64,000 nucleotides of DNA. It comes from Lachnospiraceae bacterium. GTDB taxonomy: Bacteria; Bacillota; Clostridia; Lachnospirales; Lachnospiraceae. Below the pieces are notes generated by a model. That model was not told the origin of the DNA. It did not search any database and saw only the letters and a list, made by a program, of their open reading frames with translations. The first letter of the stretch is position 1. Each line of letters starts with the position of its first letter. This document shows positions 32,967 to 40,425 of the stretch, one piece after another. The stretch covers positions 1,155,001 through 1,219,000 of the forward strand of contig CP107199.1 of the NCBI GenBank assembly GCA_025758065.1. The letters are read 5' to 3'. The position numbers and the translations under genes were made by a program.

Positions 32967-34175
32967 TTACCCCATTTTTTTGTTTAACTGTTTTGCTCCA
33001 AAACATAATGCCGCTGCCAGAATACTGCATACTGCAGCAAAAATAAATGCACCGGAATAATTTCCTGTAGATGACTTAATGGCTGTTGCCACATTTGGTC
33101 CTACAATAGAAGCAATGCCGTATCCGGTAAAAATAATGCTGTAATTGATACCATTGTATTTTGCTCCAAATGTATCAGAGCTTAAGGCTGAGAATGTAGC
33201 TAATGTTCCACCAAAGCATACGCCGGTGATAACGATCGCTGCCACAAAAGCCGGGAATGTAGATACACTGGATAAAAATACCATGTCCAGAGCACATAAA
33301 AGCATAACCCCTATTACTACTTTATGACGCCCAAGAACATCGGAAAGGGAACCAAGAGCCAGTCTGCCCACAAAGTTGGCAACTGCCATGATACCCACTA
33401 AAAGTGCTGCCTGTGCCGCTGTGATACCTGCCACTTCCTGGCCGATCCTGGAGGCATGTCCGATGAGCATCAGACCTGCTACAGAAGCACATAAAAGTGT
33501 TGCCCATAAAAGATAACATCTTGGATCCTTTAACATTTCCCGCCATGTTTTTCCTTCCCTTGCAGCCTGGGCTGCTGCCGGTGTATATCCTTCCGGTTTC
33601 CAACCGGCCGGCGGACCGTCTATGTACCAGGATGTTGCCAGTGAAACAACTAAGAACATTCCGCCTACCAGGCGAAACGCTGTCATTACATTAAACCGGG
33701 TCAGTAAGAAATTAGCTAACGGTGCAACGATCAGGGATGCCATTCCGCAGGTTCCCACTGCCATTCCGGAAGCAAATCCCTTTTTGTCCGGAAACCAGCT
33801 GACAGCTGTTACAACACCTGGATTATAGCCAAATCCGGAGGCACAGCCTGCAAGGATACCGAAGCTTGCATACAGCATAATGATACTTCCTGCCATTCCT
33901 GTTGCAAACCAGCCAAGTCCCCACATAATACCGGCTGCGATCATCAGCTTTCTGGCTCCGAAACGCTGCAGCAGCATTCCTCCTACCAGTCCCATTAAAG
34001 CCACACACATAAGCATAATGGAATAAGCTACTGTTACCTTGCTGTAATCCCAGCCCATGTAATTTGCCAGTTCACCGGAAAATGCACTCCATGCATATAC
34101 GCCTCCGAAACAAAAGGTGTTGCAGCAAATGCAAAAAAGCATGATCCAGCGATTTTTTTGCTTTTTCATTTCCAT
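32967..34175 (-). CDS. MFS transporter, oxalate/formate antiporter-like
   Basis: A 402-aa major facilitator of the OFA (oxalate:formate antiporter-like) family with 12 predicted helices. N-terminal features are CFGGVYAWSAFSGELANYMGWDYSKVTVAYSI, LLQRFGARKLMIAAG and the GFGYNPGVVTAVSWFPDKKGFASGMAVGTCG stretch typical of OFA proteins; the second half has VGRLALGSLSDVLGR. It probably exchanges a carboxylate substrate for its product, as OxlT does. It begins 6 bp after the CoA-transferase gene. Confidence 0.88.
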   Translation of the reverse strand: MEMKKQKNRWIMLFCICCNTFCFGGVYAWSAFSGELANYMGWDYSKVTVAYSIMLMCVALMGLVGGMLLQRFGARKLMIAAGIMWGLGWFATGMAGSIIMLYASFGILAGCASGFGYNPGVVTAVSWFPDKKGFASGMAVGTCGMASLIVAPLANFLLTRFNVMTAFRLVGGMFLVVSLATSWYIDGPPAGWKPEGYTPAAAQAAREGKTWREMLKDPRCYLLWATLLCASVAGLMLIGHASRIGQEVAGITAAQAALLVGIMAVANFVGRLALGSLSDVLGRHKVVIGVMLLCALDMVFLSSVSTFPAFVAAIVITGVCFGGTLATFSALSSDTFGAKYNGINYSIIFTGYGIASIVGPNVATAIKSSTGNYSGAFIFAAVCSILAAALCFGAKQLNKKMG

Positions 34176-34181
34176 AAACCA

Positions 34182-35492
34182 TTAACCTTTCAGAGGGATC
34201 AGACCCATTTCTTTTGCTTTTGCAAGAAGTTCATCCCTGAATTTCGGATGAGCAATCGCGATCAGATTTTCTGCTCTCTGTCTTACGGTCTTATAACGCA
34301 GTGGAGCAATACCATATTCTGTTACAATATAGTCTACATCATATCTTGGAACCGTTGTAATATTTCCAGGCTGGAAATATGGTACGATCTTGGAAATGGT
34401 GTCATTCTTTGCTGTAGAATTCAGTGCGATAATGGATTTTCCGCCTTCACTGATCTGTGCACCACGCACATGGTCTAACTGGCCGCCGATGCCGCTGTAC
34501 TGTCTTCCATTTACTGTTTCGGAATTGACCTGTCCCTGAAGATCTACTTCCAGACAGCCGTTAATAGATGTCTGCTTGTAGTTCTGACCGATGACATATG
34601 GATCATTTACATAATCAACCGGCTGCATCTGGAACATTGGGTTATGATCAATGAATTTATAAAATTCTTCGCTTCCTGCTGCCTGTGCTCCAATACAGAT
34701 ACCAGGATTTAAGGTCTTTCTCTTGTTGGTGATAACTCCTGCTTTTACCAGCTCCATCATGGCCTCTGTCAATGTCTCAGAATGGACACCCAGATCCTTT
34801 TTGTCCATCAGGTTGCGGGCAATCGCATCTGGAAGCATTCCAATACCTAACTGAATGGTTGCGCCGTCTTCAACCAGGCTTGCGCAGTAATCTGCGATCT
34901 TCTGGATCTTTTCATTTGGCTCTGCCCTGCCGATGATGTATAAAGGCGCTGTCTGCTCTACAATGTAATCTGCCTTTGCCAGTTCAAACATTCTTCCTTC
35001 TACGAAAGGCAGATCCGGATTGACCTGGGCAATGATGCGGTCTGCGGTTCTTGCTGCCGGTTCTGTAAAGCAGCAGGTATTTCCAAAGCTGCACATACCA
35101 TCTTCATTTGGAGGTGTTACCTGGATAAATGCCCAGTGTGGATTTAAATCAGGATTTTTTGCAAACATATCCGGCCAGTTGTGGAAATTGGTTCCTCCCA
35201 GATAATCTACTCTTCCTGCATGATAAGCCGGTCTTGATTTTGGTCCGATGAAAAGGGAAATATGGTGGAAATGTCCTTCGTATTTCTCTTCCAGATATTC
35301 ATTTGGTCCCGGACTCATACCGTGGATAATGATTACATTTTCCAGTTCTTTATAACGTGCAACCAGTGCATCTACCAATGCAGGCGGTTCTCCGATCCAG
35401 TCAGCAAATATGATTTTTTCTCCGGATTTAACATGGCTGACTGCTTCTGCTGCAGTGGTCATTTTATCTTTATATTTTTCGCGCCAATCCAT
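34182..35492 (-). CDS. Acetyl-CoA hydrolase/transferase family CoA-transferase
   Basis: A 436-aa enzyme of the 4-hydroxybutyrate/butyryl-CoA:acetate CoA-transferase family. It has LGIGMLPDAIARNL, the catalytic Glu in DLGVHSETLTEAMM, CLEVDLQGQVNSET and the glycine motif SGIGGQLDHVRGAQISEGGKSIIAL, then YIVTEYGIAPLRYKTVRQRAENLIAIAHP at the C-terminus. It should move CoA from acetyl-CoA or a pathway acyl-CoA to the incoming acid, saving ATP relative to the ligase. It lies second in the sigma-54-linked operon. Confidence 0.92.
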   Translation of the reverse strand: MDWREKYKDKMTTAAEAVSHVKSGEKIIFADWIGEPPALVDALVARYKELENVIIIHGMSPGPNEYLEEKYEGHFHHISLFIGPKSRPAYHAGRVDYLGGTNFHNWPDMFAKNPDLNPHWAFIQVTPPNEDGMCSFGNTCCFTEPAARTADRIIAQVNPDLPFVEGRMFELAKADYIVEQTAPLYIIGRAEPNEKIQKIADYCASLVEDGATIQLGIGMLPDAIARNLMDKKDLGVHSETLTEAMMELVKAGVITNKRKTLNPGICIGAQAAGSEEFYKFIDHNPMFQMQPVDYVNDPYVIGQNYKQTSINGCLEVDLQGQVNSETVNGRQYSGIGGQLDHVRGAQISEGGKSIIALNSTAKNDTISKIVPYFQPGNITTVPRYDVDYIVTEYGIAPLRYKTVRQRAENLIAIAHPKFRDELLAKAKEMGLIPLKG

Positions 35493-35528
35493 TATTTCAA
35501 CTCCTGTTTTTCTATTTTTGATCTCAAA

Positions 35529-36287
35529 TTAGAATAAGCTGTTTCCGCCGTCTTCGATCCAGGTCTGACCTGTACAGTAGGAAGCTTCATCAGAGCCTAA
35601 GAATAATGCTACGGAAGTTGCCTCATCCGGCTCACCAAAACGTCCCATAGGAATGTTTCTTAAGAACATTTCACATCTTTCAGGATTTAATCTGGTTCCC
35701 TCTGTCAGTCTGGTTGCATGGGTTCCTGGTCCGAATGCACAAACGCGGATTCCATATTTTGCCATTTCCAAAGCTGCGAATTTGGTGAACATGGTAACGC
35801 CGCCTTTACTTGCGGAGTAAGCACCTGTATTTGGAGAAACGATCAGGGATGCTACGGAACTGGTATTTACCACAACTCCCTTAATTCCCTTATCTACCAT
35901 GTGTCTTAATACTGCCTGAGATACAAAGAATGTACCATTTAAGTTGATATCAATGACTTTGCGCCACTGCTCTTCGGTGCTGTCTAACAGAGACTGGCGT
36001 CCGATCACACCTGCAATATTAAACAGAGCGTCAATGTGCCCAAAATGCTCGATCACAGCTGCGATAGCTGCGTCAACATTTGCCTTGGATGATACATCAC
36101 ATGGAACTGTAAACACTTTGTCTTTCTTATCCCCAAATTCCTTGTCCAGTGTATCCTGCTCCAGATCCAGAGCACCTACTAAAGCACCTTCTTCTACTAA
36201 TCTGTTTACCAGATTTAACCCCAAGCCGTTGGCAGCCCCTGTTACCACACAAACTTTACCTACGTAGCGATGATGTTCATAATGCAT
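35529..36287 (-). CDS. Short-chain dehydrogenase/reductase
   Basis: An NAD(P)-dependent SDR of 252 aa. The ATG at 36287 has TAGGAGGGG just upstream, so the 47 codons of the longer frame are leader. Cofactor motif TGAANGLGLNLV, then NIAGVIG (an NAG variant), the catalytic Ser in VVNTSSVASL and the YSASKGG triad. The Asp-like residue in GALDLEQD after strand 2 suggests NAD(H). It is the first gene behind the sigma-54 promoter. A 3-hydroxyacyl-CoA or other secondary alcohol dehydrogenase role fits the operon, but this is inference. Confidence 0.9.
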   Translation of the reverse strand: MHYEHHRYVGKVCVVTGAANGLGLNLVNRLVEEGALVGALDLEQDTLDKEFGDKKDKVFTVPCDVSSKANVDAAIAAVIEHFGHIDALFNIAGVIGRQSLLDSTEEQWRKVIDINLNGTFFVSQAVLRHMVDKGIKGVVVNTSSVASLIVSPNTGAYSASKGGVTMFTKFAALEMAKYGIRVCAFGPGTHATRLTEGTRLNPERCEMFLRNIPMGRFGEPDEATSVALFLGSDEASYCTGQTWIEDGGNSLF

Positions 36288-36424
36288 AAAATAACCCCTC
36301 CTATAAATTTTGTTGTACGAAAGAACACATGATCTAAAACATTTCGTCATTTTTTTGTCAATCAAATGTTCCAGACGCCTGGTCTTTCTGTAACCGTCAA
36401 CTACATTATCACTAAATATTAAAA

Positions 36425-36439
36425 GCAATTATCGTGCCA
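36425..36439 (-). promoter_or_regulatory. Sigma-54 (-24/-12) promoter of the acyl-CoA operon
   Basis: On the minus strand TGGCACGATAATTGC is followed by T, an exact match to the sigma-54 consensus TGGCACG-N4-TTGCW. The predicted start is near 36413, giving a leader of about 126 nt to the SDR ATG. Two sigma-54 activators are encoded divergently about 290 bp away. The gap (36288-36729, 442 bp) is otherwise AT-rich, with no gene. Confidence 0.92.
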
Positions 36440-36606
36440 TCTTTTGTATTTTCTAATCTTTATGTATTGTTTACTTTTGATCTTTGTTCTTAGAAACCTT
36501 TGGTTTATCTACGTTTTTGTTATTTTTTTATCGTTTTTATAAAAATTTTATTTTTTCTTTTTTAACTGTTCTGCATATTTTTTATGCTTGTTTCTAATTT
36601 CTTTTA

Positions 36607-36662
36607 TTGACTTTTTTCAATAACTATACTAAATTTAAGATATAAATTGAAATAATTCAATT
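36607..36662 (+). promoter_or_regulatory. Probable activator-gene promoter and AT-rich palindrome
   Basis: TTGACT (36607-36612) with a weak TAAATT at 36630-36635 (17 bp) is a candidate SigA promoter for the activator genes. A perfect AATTGAA-N4-TTCAATT palindrome follows at 36645-36662. It lies about 210 bp upstream of the sigma-54 promoter, a normal distance for an enhancer-type upstream activating site. Confidence 0.4.
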
Positions 36663-36729
36663 ATTATCTTAAGAAAAATCATGTTTGGAACATACAAACC
36701 ATACAATAACAAACCGAAAGGACATTTAT

Positions 36730-38130
36730 ATGGCTGCCAGATCACCTCATATACGGATGCGGGATGTTTCCCGTGTCTATGATGCTTTGGAACTTGGGAT
36801 CATTATCGCTGACGGAAACGGGACAATCATCTGGGGAAACCGGTATTACAGCAGTCTCGCCCAATTTGATATCAGGGATTATTTCGGTCAGAATGTGCGA
36901 AAGATCTCCCAGCGTGAAGATGTTATACTGCCTACAGAACGGTACATGATCGATACTGTACTGGAAACCAGACAGCAGCAGACCCAGATTGTACGCTATC
37001 CCACCCAGGATTATGTACTTACTACTGCCACTCCTATTTTAAATAAAGCCGGTGAGATCGATTACATCATCTATTCAGTGAGCAATTACAGCGATCTGAT
37101 GCGCCTTCAGGAAAAAGCATCCCAATCCACCATGCGCGCCATGGCCCTGGAATCTCATCTGCGCAATATACAGGTAGACTCCAGCATTGGAAAAGACATT
37201 ATCATTGCTAATAAAGCCATGTATAACATTTACGGAAAAGCGCTCCGGTTAGCTCCCACCTCTGCTTCTGTGATGCTTACAGGTGAATCCGGAACCGGTA
37301 AAGATGTGCTTGCCCGTTTTATCCACCAGAGCAGTCTTCGCAAGCATGAAAACTTTATCCATGTAAATATGGCAACTATCCCAAAGCCATTATTTGAATC
37401 TGAGCTATTTGGATACACTCCCGGTTCTTTTACAGGTGCCGCCCGTCAGGGAAAAGAAGGCCTGATCCAGCTGGCTGATAAAGGTACCATTTTCTTAGAT
37501 GAGATCGGAGAACTTCCTTTAGATATCCAGGCAAAACTTCTCCAGGTGATCCAAAATAAGGAAGTACGGGCCATTGGCGCTGTGGAACCGGTTCCTGTAG
37601 ATTTCCGCATCATATGTGCTACCAACCGTAATTTAAAGCAGATGGTGGATGACCATGAATTCCGTCTGGATCTCTATTACCGTTTAAATGCAGTAGAACT
37701 GACGCTTCCGCCTCTGCGGGAACGCCCTGAGGACATTCCTCTGCTGTCTACCTTCTTTTTAAACCGGTATAACGAACAGAACCATACTAATAAAATATTA
37801 TCTGCTGATGCGGTACGGCTGATGCAGAAATATTCCTGGCCCGGAAATGTCCGGGAGCTGCAGCACCTGATAGAAAGTATGGTAGTCCTCTGCCAGAGTG
37901 ATACCATTACTGCAGATCAGCTTCCAGATGAACTGAAGGATACCACAGATCTTTCTTCCGGAGATACCCGGGACAAAAAAGAAATGACATTAAAGGAATG
38001 TGTAGAACAATTTGAGATCCAGTTGATCCAAAAAGCATTAAATAACACCGACTCTGCTGCAAAGGCAGCAAAAACACTGGGGATCGATGCTTCTACTCTT
38101 TGTAAGAAGAGGAAACGATATGGCATATAA
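36730..38130 (+). CDS. Sigma-54-dependent activator with PAS sensor domain
   Basis: A 466-aa bacterial enhancer-binding protein from the ATG at 36730 (GAAAGGAC site). An N-terminal PAS domain (about 10-125: VYDALELGIIIADGNGTIIWGN) probably senses a ligand. The AAA+ domain has Walker A TGESGTGKD, the sigma-54 loop FGYTPGSFTGA (GAFTGA with Ala to Ser), Walker B FLDEIGEL, and the arginine-finger region FRLDLYYRLNAVELTLPPLRER. The C-terminal Fis-type HTH is AAKAAKTLGIDASTLCKKRKRYGI. It overlaps the next gene by 11 bp. It is expected to activate the divergent acyl-CoA operon. Confidence 0.93.
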   Translation: MAARSPHIRMRDVSRVYDALELGIIIADGNGTIIWGNRYYSSLAQFDIRDYFGQNVRKISQREDVILPTERYMIDTVLETRQQQTQIVRYPTQDYVLTTATPILNKAGEIDYIIYSVSNYSDLMRLQEKASQSTMRAMALESHLRNIQVDSSIGKDIIIANKAMYNIYGKALRLAPTSASVMLTGESGTGKDVLARFIHQSSLRKHENFIHVNMATIPKPLFESELFGYTPGSFTGAARQGKEGLIQLADKGTIFLDEIGELPLDIQAKLLQVIQNKEVRAIGAVEPVPVDFRIICATNRNLKQMVDDHEFRLDLYYRLNAVELTLPPLRERPEDIPLLSTFFLNRYNEQNHTNKILSADAVRLMQKYSWPGNVRELQHLIESMVVLCQSDTITADQLPDELKDTTDLSSGDTRDKKEMTLKECVEQFEIQLIQKALNNTDSAAKAAKTLGIDASTLCKKRKRYGI

Positions 38131-39208
38131 TATTTCTGGTACTGAAAAAAAGATCATCCTTCATTCCCCGTCTATGATACAGATCTTCCAGAAGGCAAAT
38201 CTTCTTGCCTACAATCAGGCTTCTGTGCTTATTTACGGAGAAAGCGGCGTTGGAAAAAGCTTTCTGGCAGAATATATCCAGAAAAGTGGTGCTTTATCTG
38301 GTAAACCCTTTGTAAAGATCAGCTGCAGTGCTATTTCAGAGGAGCTTTTTGCCTCTGAGCTTTTCGGCTATTCTCCCAACGCCTTTACCGGTGCTTCTGC
38401 CAGTGGAAAAACCGGACTTTTAGAAGCAGCAGACCATGGAACCGTCCTTTTTGATGAGATCAATGAGCTTTCTCCCCATTGTCAGACTCTTCTTTTACAT
38501 TTTTTACAGAATAAAACTATAACCCCCATTGGTTCCCTTTCTGCCAAAGAGATCCACACCCGCATTATCTGCACTTCCGGACAGGATCTGCAGGAAATGA
38601 TCAAAGCCGGAACCTTCCGTTCAGATCTCTACTACAGGATCCGGGTAGCCAATATCCATATACCTCCTTTAAGAAAGCGAAAAGATGAAATTCCTTTATT
38701 TCTACGCTTTTTTATAGAACACTATTCGAAAGAATATGATTGTACTTTGGAAAACCAGCCAATTTCTGAAAACCAGATGACTGCATTAAGCGGGCTTGAG
38801 TGGAAAGGAAATATCAGAGAGATCTCCAATCTGTCCCAGCAGATCTGTCTGTCGGAAAACAGGAAAGAACTGATCGACTCATTTATCCATGCCCGCTGCA
38901 CACCTCTGCATACACCAAAATCCCAGTCCATCCTTCGCCCTATAAGTAATGCTGCCGCTTCCGGGAAACAGCCGGCTGATTCCAAAGATCCGGCACATTT
39001 GCTGCAGGGGGATTTAATTCCATTAAAAGAAGCCCTTCGCCAATTTGAGGCAGCTTATATACAACAGGCTTTGGACCAGACCGGGACGCTTAAGGAGGCA
39101 GCAGATGTCCTTGGTATCAGTTTCAGTTCTCTTTGCAGGAAAAAGGCAGAGCTTGGCATATCCAAAAATGCAGGTTCCGGCAAAAAAATTACCGGCCATG
39201 CCCTTTAA
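38120..39208 (+). CDS. Second sigma-54-dependent activator, no sensor domain
   Basis: A 362-aa enhancer-binding protein. The ATG at 38120 lies inside the end of the preceding gene and follows GAGGAAAC. It lacks an N-terminal sensor domain. Walker A is YGESGVGKS, the sigma-54 loop is FGYSPNAFTGA (first Gly of GAFTGA replaced by Asn), Walker B is LFDEINEL, and the arginine-finger region is FRSDLYYRIRVANIHIPPLRKR. The Fis-type HTH LKEAADVLGISFSSLCRKKAELGI is intact. Both partners are likely made in a fixed ratio and may form a mixed hexamer like HrpR/HrpS. That is inference. Confidence 0.9.
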   Translation: MAYNISGTEKKIILHSPSMIQIFQKANLLAYNQASVLIYGESGVGKSFLAEYIQKSGALSGKPFVKISCSAISEELFASELFGYSPNAFTGASASGKTGLLEAADHGTVLFDEINELSPHCQTLLLHFLQNKTITPIGSLSAKEIHTRIICTSGQDLQEMIKAGTFRSDLYYRIRVANIHIPPLRKRKDEIPLFLRFFIEHYSKEYDCTLENQPISENQMTALSGLEWKGNIREISNLSQQICLSENRKELIDSFIHARCTPLHTPKSQSILRPISNAAASGKQPADSKDPAHLLQGDLIPLKEALRQFEAAYIQQALDQTGTLKEAADVLGISFSSLCRKKAELGISKNAGSGKKITGHAL

Positions 39209-39236
39209 AAATTTAAAAGGTATGACCGGTTTTTTG
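39188..39236. terminator. Bidirectional terminator between the activators and the fab operon
   Basis: ACCGGCCATGCCCTTT pairs imperfectly with AAAGGTATGACCGGT around an AT-rich loop. TTTTTT follows on the plus strand and a TTTTTTT run follows on the minus strand, so it can end both converging transcripts. Confidence 0.8.
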
Positions 39237-39252
39237 ATGACCGCGCTGCTTA

Positions 39253-40422
39253 TTATTCCCCTACCAGTTCTTTCATCACATCATCTACTTTTTCGATTTT
39301 TTCTGCTCTGTAAGCATTGCTGCCACAGAAAAGAAGGGCATTATTTTCATCCCCTTCCGCTGCATTTACCAATGCCTGTGTAATGCAGTAAGGAATAGTC
39401 CTGATGTCGCAGTGTTCCAGACACTGGAAGCAGCTTTTGATAGCCGGGCGGACTCCCTCTTTGATCTGCTGCAAAAATGGATTTAAAATAGCCCGTCCCG
39501 GCATTCCTACCGGGCTCTGGGTAATGATGATATCTTCTTTTTTTGCGTTGATATAGGCCTGCTTGTAAGCATCCGGAGCATCACATTCTTCAGTAGTAAC
39601 GAAACGGGTGCCTACCTGCACTCCTTCTGCCCCCAGTTCAAACTGATGCATTACATCTTCATAGGTATAAATGCCCCCGGCAGTTACTACCGGGATATGC
39701 TTCTGGTACTTTTCTTCGTAAGTCTTTATTACTTCCATAATGGAGCGGACTTCTTTATCGTAAGCTTTCTGGTTGTAGGTATTTGGCACATCTTTTGTAT
39801 CTGCACCGTACTCTGTCAGCTCTTCCCTGGAAAATCCCAGATGACCACCAGCTAACGGTCCTTCCACTACCACAAAGTCCGGAACCTGCTTATACTTTCT
39901 GTCCCAAAGTCTGCATATGACCTGTGCAGATTTGGCAGAAGACACAATAGGAGCCAGCTTTACTTTCTTTACTGCCTGTTTGCAGATCTCTCCGCAGGTT
40001 TCCTTTGCATCTGCGATCCCTGCTTTCATTTCCTCATATGCAGCCTGTGCATACTCTGGAAGACGGACTGGAAGACCTGCGCCGGATACAATTGCATCAG
40101 CGCCGCATTTAATGGCTTCTTTGACCCACAGGTCATAATGTTTGGTAGCTACCATGATATTAAAGCCAATAGCACCATTTGGTGCGATTTCCCTGGCTTT
40201 TTGCATTTCCCGTCTGATAGCACGCAGATTAGCTTCTACAAAATTGGTCTTAAAATCAGGTTCCCTGAATCCGATCTGTGCTGTGGAGATAAGTCCCATG
40301 CCGCCACAGGCTGCTACAGCTCCTGCCAGCCTATGAAGGCTGATGCCTACACCCATACCGCCCTGGATCACCGGTCTTTTAAGGACCAGATCTCCTATTG
40401 TTAATGCTTTGATCCCACTCAT
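39253..40422 (-). CDS. FabK/nitronate monooxygenase-like flavoprotein
   Basis: A 389-aa FMN-dependent TIM-barrel protein of the 2-nitropropane dioxygenase/FabK group. It has PVIQGGMGVGISLHRLAGAVAACGGMGLIS, FNIMVATKH, VVEGPLAGGHLGF, VVTAGGIYTYEDVMHQFELGAEGVQVGTRFV and a distinctive C-terminal Cys-rich tail (SCFQCLEHCDIRTIPYCIT). It is about 75 residues longer than the FabK of this operon, with an insertion near 110-190. It is the last gene of the fab operon, 3 bp after accDA. The role could be a second enoyl reductase or an unrelated nitroalkane/flavin oxidase. Confidence 0.8.
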   Translation of the reverse strand: MSGIKALTIGDLVLKRPVIQGGMGVGISLHRLAGAVAACGGMGLISTAQIGFREPDFKTNFVEANLRAIRREMQKAREIAPNGAIGFNIMVATKHYDLWVKEAIKCGADAIVSGAGLPVRLPEYAQAAYEEMKAGIADAKETCGEICKQAVKKVKLAPIVSSAKSAQVICRLWDRKYKQVPDFVVVEGPLAGGHLGFSREELTEYGADTKDVPNTYNQKAYDKEVRSIMEVIKTYEEKYQKHIPVVTAGGIYTYEDVMHQFELGAEGVQVGTRFVTTEECDAPDAYKQAYINAKKEDIIITQSPVGMPGRAILNPFLQQIKEGVRPAIKSCFQCLEHCDIRTIPYCITQALVNAAEGDENNALLFCGSNAYRAEKIEKVDDVMKELVGE

Positions 40423-40425
40423 TTC

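Noticed and set aside
23488..36287. Bile acid 7-dehydroxylation (bai) operon
   Set aside because: The OYE/FeS enzyme, ligase and SDR are suggestive, but the acyl-CoA dehydrogenase with EtfAB, the MaoC protein and the class of CoA-transferase do not match bai gene content.
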